This document shows, one piece after another, positions 1-15,138 of a stretch of DNA of 64,000 nt; the first letter of the stretch is position 1, and every line of letters begins with the position of its first letter. Under the pieces are notes generated by a model. The model was given only the letters and a program-made list of their open reading frames with translations, did no database searches and was not told the DNA's origin. Both the position numbers and the translations under genes were made by a program. The DNA comes from Eopsaltria australis (Eukaryota; Chordata; Aves; Passeriformes; Petroicidae), in NCBI GenBank assembly GCA_034509425.1, contig JAVTVJ010000142.1, positions 173,501 to 237,500 on the forward strand. Reading direction: 5' to 3'.

Positions 1-3000
1 CTTTCTGGTACTCTCATGGTGACTAAGGACACATCTTCCTGGAGAAAAGAAAGCCTCACATTCACCCAATTGGAAGAAATAAAAATAAATACTCCTCTCC
101 CCCGTATTTAGACACACATTCGCTTTCAGATTTTAAGGGGGCGTAATGGCTGCCACTCTGAGAGCAAACTGATGCTGCAGCCCTGTTGACAATATGAGAT
201 GTCAGAACTTCAGAAGATTGAAAATAGATTTTGGATTTATGCAAGCTAATAAGATAAAGCAAGATGGAACAGATTTTAGGATAAGTGGGGACTTTCATAA
301 ATTTTTTTATTTTAAGATTTGCTAGGTGTTTTCTTCTATAATTTTTTAATTGTTGCTCCTTTACAGAAAAATCCTGTGAAGTTTTACTTTACTACATATT
401 TCTCTTTTGATTTTGCTATTTCTGTGTTGATATTTTAGGTTTGCTCTCTTACCATGTCTTTGGCATGTTATCATCTGCCTTTCCTTTCTGTTGCTTCCAA
501 TCTCCTTCTAAAAATCCTTCTTTTACATTTCTTCCTCAAGGAAGATCCTCAAGCTGCCCTTTCTTTCTGCTACACAAATTCTCTCTACTTTGTAGTAATA
601 CCCCCTAAAGTGTGGTCTTGTCAACCCAGATTGGGGCAGTGTTGCTTTCATATATTGGCATTTCCTGAAGGCTTTCCACTTACAGCTTTACCTGGGTTTA
701 GAGTAAGTTAGACTTTACATGAATGTGATGTCTTAGTACCTGGTTCATACTTGTCTTATTTCTGATATAAGTAATACTGTGTTTTGTTTCAGAAGCATCA
801 AGCTTGTTTAAAATGGAAAAGTTGGATCAGATTTGCCTAGAATACTTGTGTGAGAGTAGATCATCTCAAGTGTCATTTTTCAATGTGAAACCTTAATGAA
901 GTTGTCAGGTTTTGGCCAAGCATTTTTGTAGAGAATGCTTTGCTGTGAAACTGGTTTGCAGTTAACTGACTGAAATGCAGAATCTTCATTATGTCGGAAA
1001 AAGATTTCCAAAGATTTTTGGTGAGAATGGAGGAAAACTAGATACTGAAATTTCCTGTGAGACAAATGAAAGCCGAAAATTGGAATTTTTTTCTGTCTTC
1101 CTGAACTTGAACAGATAATTCTTGTGAGAAAATGGCTTTGAGTGTTTTGTACTACTCTTTCTGGATCCTGTCTTCAGGCTGGACATGGTAGAACCATGTT
1201 GTCAGTTTGGGACCAAATGGATAGGGAAAGTCTGTTTCTAAGTTCACAACAGTGTGCCTGGGGAACCGTATTAAGGGCTGTGGACCATACAAATGCAGAC
1301 TCTGGTGGAGCCTGTTAAGTAAACTGACAGCAACCTGGCAAGAAAACTCCTGTCTTAACTGGAAACTGGCCAAACCCAATTGCTTCTTATAAAACACTTA
1401 GGCTTTAATGCACTGGCATTTCTAATGAAAAACTATAGTGTTGGAAAATCTCAAGTGCATTTCAGCCTTGAAGTGCTACTATGTTACTATCACCAAATAA
1501 TAAGGATAATCTCAGAACCGTAAAATGATAACATCACCTTCCTCTGCCTATTAGCTTTATTTGTGTTCTTCCCCTAATATGAAACAAACCAAGATTGCTT
1601 ATAAGTGAAGTTAATGTACTTTCCCATCCTTGCATCCTGTATTTTAAGGCAATGTTTTAAGGTAGTGTTGATAGCTGAGGTAGCCTGCTGGAGGTAGGAG
1701 ACGAAAGTGCAGTGATGAATTTTGGAATTCTACTTACGTTTGTTCTTAAGTGTTTACATCACAAGTCTTTTTCAAATTTCTTACTAATAACAGTTTGTAT
1801 TACTATTGTATAACCTGAGGACATCTCTGATTGCATAATCAGATAGAGTATGCATTAATTATTGTACTGGAAAGATAGGGGATCAGGCGTAGACTGTACA
1901 CTAAGCTAAGAATGTGTCTACTGGTAATCAAAAGTAAAAGGAGCTTTCTTCCTGTGTGCATCAAGACTGCTAGAAGAGACAAAGTTCTCTGTTCCCTGCT
2001 CTGACACAAGGAGCAGTGCCAGTGGTTCTCAGAGAGGCTGGGATGTTAATCCCTGGCCATGCTTGCCACTGTATTTAAAGTAGAGCTTAGATGCTCTTCT
2101 GCCAGGTATTACAGGGGGCCTTTAACTTTCACGTCAGTTTGTAGAGGAGTTAGCTTTTTTTGAGTAAAACCACATAATGAAGACAGGAGACCAATGTGAG
2201 TCCTTTCTGAATGCATGAATGCATGAATAACCACTTGTGCTAAGGTACCCTCTTAAAAAAACCTCACTAATTTTCAGATGCTTGTGAGACATGATTTTTT
2301 CCCCAGCTGGTTTATAGTTTCTGTGAATATGCCTAAATTTGTAGAGAACATTGGCTATTTCTGATTATATCTTTAGTGAACTGCTCAGAGTAGGAAGTAT
2401 TTATGATGAAAATTTGATACCTTAAAGTATTCTATTTTAATCGACTGATAGTGCCATAAGAATAATACAGAGGAGGATATCTAGTGTTTGCAGCTGTTTT
2501 ACAGACTGATTTTTAGATATTGGACTCAAATGTGGAAATTATCAAGTGATGTCTTGTGTCTTGTATCATTCCAGTTGATTAGATAGGAGAATGGTCCCTT
2601 TCTGACTGGAAAAATCTGAAAATTGCTGTTAAAAAAACTGTGAACAACACAGGAGTTTCATTGAGTGCTTTTGTTGAGTAAGTGCATTTTTCATAATTGC
2701 AAGAAATTTTAAAGTCAATTTTTTATACTGTATTGTAAATTATATTTATTAGAAATAAAATTGCATACTGTTGAAAGCTGTTGAAAATGCAGGGCAAACT
2801 ATGATAAAAGGCAGGGATATCTCTGCCTCTACGTTGTTGAAACTTGCCTTTCTTGAAGCACTCAAGTACTTTTTCATTTCATTTCTGTGCAAGAGGAGAG
2901 AAGGCTGCATCAGAGATTAAAGAAAAAAAAAAAAGGAAAAAGAAACAACATTCAGTCATACCAGTTAGTGGTTGCCTATGTTGCAATTTATAAAGGTTTC

Positions 3001-3225
3001 TCTTTAAGTAGAATTCAGACTGAGTTTCAAGTCTCTGCAGAAGTTGCAAAGTATTTCTTAGCTGTCATTGTTCCAGGCATGTACACTTCATGAAGGCAGG
3101 TCATTAGGAGTTGGAGCATTTGCTTTGAAATAGATATTCTGGGTAAACTTAAAAGTGAACATAATTTAAAAGCAGTAGGCCCTTCACTTTTAATTTGCCT
3201 TAGTTTACAATGGATTAGTATCTGG

Positions 3226-3240
3226 TTTTTTTTTTTTTTT
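3226..3240. repeat. Poly(T) tract
   Basis: A run of 15 T follows CTGG and is followed shortly by an AT-alternating patch (to about 3290). No element is attached. Confidence 0.9.
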
Positions 3241-6200
3241 AAGTGTATATAGTGATTACATGTCACTATATATAATTATATATAAATCTAACTATGTCTG
3301 AAATTGTCCTTTGGGGCTTGTTTCTTTGTGCATTGGGAATAATTGCAGTATGTGCTATCTTCGATGAATTTTCCTAAGCACCCATTTAATCTTCCTAAGA
3401 GGGCACTTGCAAAAAGTCTCTTAGGCAGAAGAGTTAGAAGTATCTATGCATAAGAATCTTCTTTCAATGGAAAATGGATTTTTATTATTACTTTTTTAAC
3501 TGCCAAGCTTGTAGTGTGATTGTCAGTGCTACTGAATACAAATCAGCTCAAATTTCTCTTTTTGAAACCTTTAGAAGGCATTTCATTAAGGAGTTCCTCT
3601 GGTGTGAGGGGCTGGAGTGGTGGTAATAGTGCTTCTCCAAACCTTTATCACTGGTTACCAATCTTGCTGAGCTCTTCTTTGCCATTGAAAATAATGGAAG
3701 TTCTTGGTTAGGAAATGATGAATAAGTTTGCCCAAGTTTGAATGTAGCTGGTTTTAAATTTTTCTGAGAGGATTAGTATAATTTAGCCATGTCTTTCTAG
3801 CATTAAGTACAACCAAATAGCAAGACACTTTCAGTAATGAGCTCTCTTTTCTCTTCTTTTAAAAATCCCGAGTGATGTTGAATCAAGCTTATTTAACTAA
3901 AGAGTAAATGAAGGCCGAGTATAAGAAAATGTGGCTCTAAATAATTTGAAAAAATCATGATAAAGTCATTACTAATACAGTTAAATAAATTAAGTACTGT
4001 GCCATTATGTAACAGTCTGCAGGAAAAGGAGGGACAGAAGAGTGATTGTGTTCTTTACATTATGCTTTTTATTTATACCTGATAAAGAACAGTAAACATT
4101 AGCTCTAATTATGAAGTCATCTGTATTGTAACAACAAATAATTTGCATAGTACTGATTTCACAACAGTGTTTCAAGTATTTATATACTGTTAGTTATTCA
4201 ATTTGATTAGGGTTTCCTGTTCATGCGTAGAGTCCTCCATCAGAGAGACAGACCTAGTAGTCTTTGCAATTGGTGATGCCTTCAAAAATCTATCCCATAA
4301 TTCACATGCAGCATGGATAGCAGTGATTACTTAGCACTTTCAAAGAATTTTTTAATGTTATGGTAATACTGTTATTTTCAATAAACCATCCAATACCCAA
4401 GTAATTTGAACACTATTCCTGCTGTTTTATTGTATTGTGATATAAACATAAATGCAGTGTTAAAAGCTATACCAATGGTGTCAGACTCCTTAAGGACTTG
4501 AGAAAACTGTCATAACTTCTAAAATAACTGATAATCGTTCGTGGGTCAAAAAGAGCAACATGCTGTATTGCTTAGCTTTCTGCTTTCTTTTTCTCAAGGT
4601 TTGTCTGAGATTTAATTTTATGTGAAGTACACAAAACACTGTCAGTGAAACATTATCACTTTGTAAAAGCTGTTTAGAATATGGTCTGGCACAAAATGTG
4701 CAGAAAATTAAAAAAGAATACTCACAACTTCTTGCATAGAGCTGAGTTGTATATATTATTTGTAATTGTGACCAAAACCAGAATATGTGATGTGACTGCA
4801 TCTCGATATTTGCGAGATAAGCCTAGAGCTACAAACTTAGCTTTTAAAATTTAGAATTATATGCATAAATATATATGTATAGAATTAAATAAGTATGCAT
4901 AAATAAAATTTCATATATATGGTTTTCTGTGTTTACATGTGTGTGTGTATAGAGTTCTGAGGGGTTTATTTTGTCCTATCCATTGCATAGTATTTCCTTT
5001 TAAATGCATATTTTGATTTTTCTTCTGGGACTAGATGGAATGCCTTTCCATTATACTACTAAAAGAATAATCCACTTGAACATTATTTTTCTCCCTAAAG
5101 GGATGGTGTGTTCTAGTCATATGATACTATTTTTCACAGAGTGGTATTAACGTTCGTGATGTAGTGATTTTATCTTCATTCAAAATGTTTTGTTCTGGTA
5201 CTAAAAATATTAAGGAGCATCTTTTGTGTCCTGCTGCTAAAAAAATACCTCAAAATCAAGGAAATCTGAAAACAATCCAAGGCCATCTGCATATTCTTTG
5301 TTAATAATGAAGTATTACGGAAATTCAAAGTATAAAATTTAGAGGAGATAAATATGTGTGACACATTTGTAGAGATTAAAAGAAAAAAAAAAGGAAAATA
5401 TTCCAAGACATGGAAATTGGAAATAAAATAATGCTTTAAATTTGATTTTATAAACACTGATCTATACAAGTGTATCTTTCAAAAAGATGCTCTTATAAAA
5501 AGGTGTCTTTGTATTCATAGGCAGAGCGTTCCACAGCTGCAAAACTAGTTTATAATGATGGGCAGAAGTGGGTGGTAATTTTGAGTTAAGCATCAAAATT
5601 TTGTTTTAACAAATGGCCTGTTTATTTACATATGTCTAAGACTCGCCATTAGTTTTTCATTCTATGTTGTGTGGAATGCAACTGTTACATCTGTATCACA
5701 GAAGAGCTAGAAACATTTTTCTTTAATCTGATACTTTACTGTGTGATATTTGTCTACCATGACAGACAACTACAATATAGTTTAATATTTATCTTCCATG
5801 AATTAAATTCATTTTTTGATACATTAAAGCAAAAAACATGGGCTTTAGTACTAATCCTTTAGTACTAATTGAGCTCCAGCACTGATAATTTTGATTCTCG
5901 TAATTTTTTTTTTTTTTTAAATCAGGTTGGCTTTTTTTTCCGTCCCTATAAACCCTAATGAGGTTATACAACCTTTTCAGGGCTGCTCAGCTTGTCCACA
6001 GAAATGTGATCTGACAGGCAATATGTTGCATGCTAGAATATTGCATCCTGGCCTCCTTGCCCTGTTCTTTCCCTGTTTAAGGCTCCAGCAGGAAAACCAG
6101 TCTAGACTGAATTGCATGGTGATCCAGAACATTTGCACTCTCCTAGTAAAATGATTACATTCTTCATCTGACCAAACTGTCTTGTAGGCAGGCTGTTTAG

Positions 6201-9200
6201 GATTTTTCAGACTCCTTGGTCTACTTCTCTTTTATGAAAAAATCAGATCAACAGATTACTTTGATCTAGAACGTCCAGACAGGGCTGTATTCCCAGAATA
6301 CTTGTTAGTTACAATGATACACAAGTTTAAATTAATTTAGAAATTAAAAGGCAATATTCTGGAAAGAAAATGAGGATCTGTCAGTGGGAAATAGCCCCAC
6401 GTCTTGTAATTAAAATGAGTGCCTTATTTTATGGATCGCATAAGCTGTTGTAGAGGAGAGAAGGCTTGGAATAAGAATTGAGTGAAGGTTTAGAGAGGAG
6501 CCACTTGGTGAAGCTCTTTATAGATTGATAATCTGTTTGCATCATTAACCACTTAGGCCACTCCAAAAAAATAAAATTCTCAGTTCATCTCATGACATGT
6601 CAGGCATGTGCTGTTGCTGAAGAATTACACACCTCTAGTAATGGACATGCATAAGTTCAATCACTTCTGAAGACACATATTTTTTTTCTTACATTCAGAA
6701 TGCTGTATTTTGTCTAAGACCTATAAAAATTGACTGATATTAAAAAGATAGAATACTGTCCTGGTATTGATGCTTACATCAGAGTACTTACTGCTCTGCC
6801 AGATACTGCCATCTGTGAAAGATGGCAATTTTAGTCTTTGTTCATTAAAATAAAGTGAAAACCCTTAATGCAGTGCAATGAAGAGGGTGTTTTGAAGTTT
6901 GGACTAGACTGGGAGCTTTTGAGACTTAAAGGACTGTTACCAGAGAAATGTGTCATAAGTTGTTCTCTCCTCAGGGACCTGAAATCCAGTCACTTTATAC
7001 TCTGTGAAGACTAGTTTATGGCAGTGTACTCTGAGCATAAGGTATAAAATGAGAATTTGGAGGCAATGGGCACCTACTGTACTGAGTGTAGCAATCGTTT
7101 TCAATTCCTTACATTTATTAATTGATTCTAATTATAAACTCTACATATCTATTGTAGAAATGTTTTTATTATAAGTGGGAGGATGTTAACCTTAAGAATG
7201 TATTATTAGGCTATTGTTCTACCAAATTACCATATCTGAGCAAAGGCAGACATAGACAACTCCTTCAGAAATATGACTTTATGTGGCTGCAGCTGAAAAT
7301 GTGAAGTGTCTGAAATATGATCATTCAGCCTATATATATTGAACTGAAATCATATAGAAAAAGACTTATTTCTATTTTGACAAGAAAATATCGGGAAGAA
7401 CCTTTGATTCTTCCTGCTAAGCAGCTCAATGAGGAGAAAGATTTGATTCTTCGAGTAAACTTTCTTAAGTTTGTCAACATAATTTGATATTGTTTTGGAA
7501 TGTTTCTCTTAAGACTTGGAATCATTGCTATCATTTTAGTAATGTTAGGTGACCTTGTATTTTTATCAAACACAGTGATGGAAAAATAATCCAAACAAAG
7601 GCACTTTATAAGAGAATCAAACCTGAAAATCGTAGTGTGGCATTTTGTGCTTCTCTGTAGTCTGGGAAAGACTTTACTGAAAGTTGCGGTATTTTCATCA
7701 ATAAGAATAAATGACGTCATAAATGAGTAGCATAAAATACCACTAAGTACATTCAGAATTCTCCTTTTTTTTGCTCAAGAAGTTTAAATCCTCAATGAAT
7801 TCATATTATGGAAAGTGCAGTGTAGACACTGTGGTTTGAAACAGTAGTTATTGTGTCAATACTTAAATTTGAAGGGGATCACTTCCAAAAATTAGAAGAA
7901 AATGTATACCAATGTAGAAAGTGAGAGGTTGTTTTTTAAAGAATATTTTATCAGGATTGCTTTAAATTTGTATAGGCTACAGAAGAATTTGAAAATCATG
8001 AGTATGCCTTCATTTATTCACTGTTTCTTTTTCATATGATTTCTAGGATCAGTGTTATTTAGGCAAAAGAAATATGAAGAACCTTACCATACCAACTTAA
8101 TTTCATGAAACAACATCTGGTGTTACATTGTTGGGATTCCTAACAGTTTTAAGTTATTTCCAAACCCTGTTGACTTTTGGAGAAGTAACAAAAATGTTGA
8201 AGATTAAAAGAGAATTCATGAGGTTTCTGTTCCAAGTACAAAAAGAAAGAGGCTTTTCTTTTGGACTTGTGTTTTCAATAGACTGTTTTCCTCCAGCATA
8301 ATGTTTTAGAAAGTCCTGTGATCTGCTTTTATGCAAGGAGGAGTGATTATAAGATCAGAAGAGCGGATTATTGGCAGTGCAGATAATAAGAATATTTCTG
8401 AGAGAGTTTATCTAAAACATGTTGTCATTGGGAAAAATTGAAATTTGCAGTATTTATTAGAGATCTTGTGTGACTCTTTGTGTACTCAGAGTACATGCCA
8501 GGATTATCTGCTCATAGAAGTAATAGCAGCATAATGGTTAGTAGTTTGAAAATGTGTATATGAAATTCTGAAGAAATTTTTAGAGGGACACAATTTAACA
8601 ACAAATGTGCACATATAGCAGAACAAGTGACATTGCTCCATTCTGGAAATTTTTAGGTGAAAATTGTCCACCTTTCTTGCCAGCTGACATTTGTTTGTCC
8701 ATAGTGGCCTACAGTTTCCCATTGGAGTAATACCAAATGAAATGTAGTAAATCTTACTTCCTCAAGCATGCCTTTCTTCTCATGCATTCATTATCAGCTA
8801 ATTTAGCATTTCAGTAACTTGTACCACTATAATAATATTTGCCATAATACTTGTTCTATATTAAAAAAGACTTTGGCACTTTGAGAGAAGATGCCATTTT
8901 AAACTAAAAAACCTGTTAAGACAGTGAAAACCACAGGGTTTTTAATTTGGCTGTCAACAGTTAAAAACTTTGAATTTATTAGTCATTTAATTAGTCTGTA
9001 TGTGCTTCAGCATTATAGTTTTTGTGGCAGTTCAGGAATGATTGCAAATATTTTGCATCTTCACATTATAAATTAGTTAAAAAGTATGTTCATGTTACTG
9101 GTAGACGTGGCTATTTTTTCTTACAGTGTGATATTTTGCTCCAGCACAGTATGCTCCAGGTGTTATTTCTACAAGGCTAGATGCTGAAAAGCTAAGTTTG

Positions 9201-12200
9201 ACAGTTAAATTTTGGGGGAGAGTCTGATTTACAAATATTTTCAAGAACTCTTTTCTACAGATATTGGACATTTCAAAGGTTGAACATTCAGCACTATGAA
9301 AAGATGTTCTCTAAATGGTAAAGGTTTGTACAGTTCTTTGGAGTTGAAGTCATAAGAAGAGTATAAGCAAATTGTTCTGTTGAAAGTATTTTTCCTTTTG
9401 TAGTAAGTGGAGTTCACTGGCAATGTGAGAATGCATGTATATGTAAGAATGTGAGAGTGTGTGTATATCAGTACACATTACATAGATTTCGTAACTGGGA
9501 AATGAAGTTTTAAAAGATGTAGTATATGGGAGAATGTATTATCTAAATATATATAAACATATCTACTTATCAGACTTACAGTGTCAGTGAAATTGACTTA
9601 TTTAACCAGAAATTCTTACATGATTTAGAATGTGTAAAAATAAGTAGGCAACTACCTTAGTGTCCCATTGTGACATCTAAGAGTTAATTTTAGAGAAATA
9701 AAAATATATTTTTAAAAATTTCTTTACAAGAAAACATCAGGGAGAAAAAGAAGATTTGGTTCTAATGGACAAAATAGCTTATTTTCATTTAAGACATGTT
9801 TTTCTTATATAGTTCTGAGCCTTGTGCTGTTGCATGTGGTAAAAGAACTAAAAAAGGAAAAGTAGGTATCACGTTGTGCCTGCAGCTTTACTTTCTCAAA
9901 AAGAACTGTTTGCTCACAGAATTACAAACAAGAATCAAGTTACTAACATGCCTCAGTATTTGCCAGCATGTGTTCTGAAATACGTCATTAAATGACATTG
10001 CTTTGACAGTACTCATATAGAAATAAATGAGACTAGATGATTCTTGTGTGACATTTTCCTAGAGCAACTTCCCTTAGTGGCAGTCTGTTAAGGACTCTAA
10101 TGACCCAAAGCATGGCGTGTACCTCAGATAACCAGAGCAGTAGAGTCTGTTCCGAGTTTTGCAGATGCTGTGCTGGATCTGTGTCCTGTTGGTCTTCATT
10201 GTGGAGTGGTACCTTGCCATTAGCATCTAGAAGTTGGTCTGCATGGAGGCCATGTGGTCAAAGCAAGGGATAAAGAACTTGTGTCTATATTCAAGAATGT
10301 AGTTTATCAAGTCTGGCTTTTGGCTCTTACAGTTTGTTAAGGATACTATTTAAAAAAAGAAATCCAAAAATGAAATTCTGCCTGTCTGAGGTCAGAGTAT
10401 GGTGCAAGTGAACTGAGTTTCATTATCTAAATCATGAAACTTCTCTTAACTAGAAACACACAAACTAATATTCCTTTGACCTTTCTCTTGATTTAGTAAG
10501 TGGTTTGTCTTCAGCAAGACATTGATCTGACACATAATAATACAGGCCAGTACCTGCCCTCGTAACACAAATACTTTTTATTTTCTTTAATTCTGAAGAA
10601 TTTATATATGTTGGTATGTTAAAAATCTAGCTTTTAAATCTGATCACAGATTTTAGCTACTAATTCTAGAAGAATATAACTGCTCTTGATTGCAAAATAG
10701 TTACACTTAAAATCACCAGCACTTAAAATATCCAGTGTAGCATCAGTGCAGAAAAATGCATGGTTACTTGACTGTTTTGTAGTTGTTCACTGGCATCTTG
10801 TTCTGATGTAATGTCATTTATTCAATCTAGAGTTTATTGTTCATGTTAATTTTGGCTATTAAATTAAGTAATCATTCTTTGTAATTTTGTAAATAAGATT
10901 TCCTGAAAGAAGTGTCTGCAGGCAAGTTTGCTCTGTAATTATTTGAATATTTAAGAGTTGGAAGTCCCAAAGGTGAAGCAGACATTTATTTGAAACCAGT
11001 TCTCTGCACAAAATGCAATTAAAAAAATATATTTTTTTTGTTCAGCCTGAGACTTTTGCTTCATTGTCAAAGACTTTGTAGCCTCTGTGGGTGGAATGTA
11101 GGCCTCAGTTAACAGTCACTCAGTATTAAGGAAACAAAAGTAGTTCTGTAGAAAACTCTTTAGGTAACCTTTACTATAGTGGATGTCTGTCGATTTTTGT
11201 TTTCATATTCCATGGTTTTTTTTATATGACATTTTTTAATTGGAAAAATGAATCGATCAATCTAAATTAAGTAATTTAGAAAAACATCTTGTGAAATAAT
11301 ATGAGTTGTGAAATGATTTAGTGACTTTATTGTATTCTATGAAAATAGTTAATATATAAGATAAAATAGTAATTAATAAATGAATGATTTCTAAGACTAA
11401 TTGTTCACTTTATAAATGAGCTAAATGGAGAATCAGTATATCAGGAAAACTTGCATTTATGGTGTGGGATATGGCTGTAGTGGTAGATTTTTCCTGGTTT
11501 TCCATTTCTCCTATTTAGAATGTAATTCTAGCCTTTTGAACTACAGTGTTTCAATAAGCTTCTGTTTGATGCTAGACTTTGAGAGTGGTATTTCTGTCTC
11601 TTTTGCTCTTGTTTTCCTTTGCTGCGGCGTGTGTATGTGATTATGTTTGAACAAACGTATGCCTGCACCATCTCCATGAGTGTTTGGCACTTCCAGGTAG
11701 TAAGAGGACCATATACTAAGTAAATGTGTTTATTGTGAGATTGCAGTCAGGTACTGAAGGCACCCCTACAATGATTTAATAGATGGGGGGTGGGTGGATG
11801 GGTGTGCGCAGAGTTTCAGTAATTGCATTTGAAAACTCTTAAAGTTATGTCATCAGTTTTTGCTTAAAGATGGGTGCCTCTGAAGGGCATTTGTAAAAAT
11901 GTATCTAATTAGCTCTTAAAGTGGATTAGTTACATAGTATTATCGCCTTGTATAGATAACAGTCTTCAGTAATTTATTTCCAAAGCAAGTTGAGAAAGCC
12001 ACTGAAGATTTCTGAACTTTCACAATGAGAGTGTTCACACAGGGATTTCGTATAAATCCACATTACATTAATTCCCACCTGTTTTTGGAACTACTTCTTC
12101 CTAAGGAATGAAGGCATGAGATATATGCGTTTTGAGGTCCCTGTGTGGAGAAGACAGGAAGGTCCCAGCTAATGCATAGTGATCTGCAATCACTCAGATG

Positions 12201-15043
12201 ATCTATGTGATTCGTAGCTAGTCTGCAGAGCCTTACCAAATAGTGGGTTTTCAATTATGACATAGAGTTATTATATCCTTATGTCTCAGGAATATTTCCA
12301 TACTGTCTTTGATTACTTGCAGCTGCATCTGACAGACATATCAAAGCTTACAAAGAAATCACATACTCTGTTTGAAATCACTATAATCAGTGATCTTAGA
12401 ATGCTTCACAAATTATAAGGCAAAGCTCATATTTAAGAGTTTTCCACTCAAATAATTGTAGAAGCCCAAAAGTCCTAAGGTATATATTGTCAGTCACACA
12501 CCTGTAAATATGTTGTGCTTTAATTTGAAGTTTTGCAACTGTATGGTAATCATTATTTAGGCACAAATGACCTTAAACATTAATTTAAGTATGGATAGCA
12601 GTTTTCAGTTATTCATACAAGTTTTAAGGAGGATATTAATTGGAAAGAAAATTTCATTTAGAGACTATATTTTATATCTTGGTTATAAGAAATGAACTCC
12701 ATTGTGGCAAAGCTGTGAAATACGTGCTAAAAATTAAATCTAGTTTAACCATTCCTCAGCTATTTATACTTCATTTTCTTACAAAGATGTGTTCTACACG
12801 GTAAATTTTCAGGGATATTCTGCATTTTTCTGACGGGCAGCGCTCAAATTTTCTTGCAATATACATGAATAGGCGTAAATAGGCACAGGTCTAGCACTTC
12901 CTTTCTCTTTGTTAATATTTTGGCTGTTGCATGCAATATTTCATTTAAGATAGACATTACTAAGGTGGTGAATAGTGCTGTGTAGTGATATACTTAGCAG
13001 TAACCTTTACTCATAATGTGATATTGTCTGTATGTCTTATTTTGTTCAGCTTTCTCTGGCACTGATGAAGCCTAAGGCTGCTGTTTCTTTGAGTTGCTGA
13101 TAATTTTTTATCTGATTAACTGACACATTTAGTTGAAATCAGACACAGCCCTTAGGCTGGGCATGGATTTAATTTAAAAAGTATCAAAGGTTTGCACTGT
13201 GTGCTGTTTAATCATCATGTTTATCAGGCAAAGAAAAATTACCGGAAGGACCATAGGGAGAGGGTTATCTTAAGGAGCAGTAACTTGGGAAATTGATAAT
13301 AACTCTGAGGTAATTTACAGCTAACTTTTACATTCATTAATATAACATTTCCCACTAATAGTTACAGTGCATGTAATGTACTAATTAAATTGAAAACATT
13401 AGCACTAATTGTCTTTTTGCTGAACTCTGAAAGGGTCAGGTAAAGACATTAAAATATGAAATTATAGAAAACCTTTGTACTGATACTACTACAATAAATT
13501 TTTTCCTTACTAGTAGAATACTTCTACCAGTATTGTATGCTACAATGCATATGTAGTAATTTTCTCAGATCACTGTTGCTGTCATTAATTGAAAAAAAAA
13601 GGAAAATTAAAATAACAGTGTGCTAGTATAAATTAATCTTACCTCTCTGTTTATCTTTTACTTCAGGTGTGAAGCTGTATGTTAGAATTGTACATAATTA
13701 CAACAGAGGCACCTTAAAAAAAGCAGTGATGTTTTGGAGCTTTCACAAAACTGTTAAATTTTTTTATACTGTTTCCTGATAGGAAATGCAGCTAACAGTA
13801 ATTTATGATACACAAAGAGCAGCAATTTCGAATTTTGTTGTTCATTAAACTGTTTAAAATAGTAAGTAACTTTAAAACTAAGATGCCTTCAACATAAATT
13901 GTGCATTTTAGTACAGTTACAATTGCAAAGATCAACTAGCTGTTCCACCACAATTGTTTATGAAGATTATTGTTCTTGTCCTGTGAGGAGGAATAAAGTA
14001 ACTGTTGCAACAAGATATAGAATAATGGTGTAATTTCATTTACCATTAAAAGATAGCTAATAATTATCTTACGTACATCAAAAAAAGCTACTAAAAATAT
14101 GTTAATTGGCTGCTTTTTAAAAATCTATTTTTCTACTGGCCTTTTCAAATCAGTACTTTTGGTAGCTGTAAAGGGGAATAATAAGTTTTAAAATGTCATA
14201 TTGAAAATAAAACTTCAATATATTGCATACATGTGCACTTATTTATGTTTGCGTGTGTATCGATATATATTTGCATTCATAATCATGCACATCCAATGTG
14301 TTACAGATTTTTGTAGTAAAAAACACCCGAACAACCTCAAAACAAAACCTATGAGAAATCTTCTTGATGCATAAGTTTCAAGTTTGGGCCATTGTTTCCG
14401 TGGTCATTTAGTATACGTTCTGTGACCTTCTGTGGCTTTCAAAATTCCATTATCATAGGATGGTTATGAAATTTCCTGGGACTCATGACTAGAATTTTTT
14501 AAATCCCAAACAAGTAGGTTTGTGCAATAGATCATTTTAGTATAGAAGTATTGTGTTTCTATAAGAACATTTAAGTCTCTGCTTCTATTTACTTTCATTT
14601 TTAATTTGAGGGAGTTTTCTTAGCACATCTCTTTGCTGATGCATATATTTCATCAGAACTTGAAAAACAGAATGAATAAAAAGTATGTTTATGGCTCTGT
14701 GAGCTTGTTAAAAATGTATTGGGCAAGTCAGTTGCCATCTTCATGGATGTACACGAGATTCTGTAAATCTGTCTATTTGGGAAATCAGATTTCACTGCGT
14801 ATTTGTTTGGTATGAGTATAGCATCTTTTTTTTATGAAGTGGTATAGTTACTCTCTAGTATCTCGCATCCACCTATTTATTTCCCATTGTAAGAGAAAGA
14901 AGTGTACATAGTGAAAATATGTCTAATGAAATATAATGAAAATATTGTGGTAACTACAGATCTGCAATGCATTATAATATTATGATGGTAATGAACATCT
15001 TACTTGTTTTAATGAGATATGAGAAATGTGTGTGTTATTAAAC

Positions 15044-15138
15044 AGGTTGCTCAGAAAAGTTGTGCATGCCCTATAATTGGAAATGTTCAAGGCCAGGTTG
15101 TATGGGCCTTTGACTCAACCCTTCAATGATTCTGTGAT
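15044..15138 (+). repeat. CR1 LINE 3'-end fragment, sense, internally deleted
   Basis: The block starts GGTTGCTCAGAAAAGTTGTG, runs through a segment resembling GTTCAAGGCCAGGTTG and ends with TCAATGATTCTGTGATA. This matches the last part of avian CR1, where the end of the reverse transcriptase ORF is followed by the 3' UTR and terminal octamers. The usual middle of the 3' region is missing, so the copy is short and old. Confidence 0.75.

Noticed and set aside
7325..7720. 131-codon open frame on the minus strand
   Set aside because: It resembles no known family. Frames of this length are expected a few times by chance in 64 kb of AT-rich DNA.
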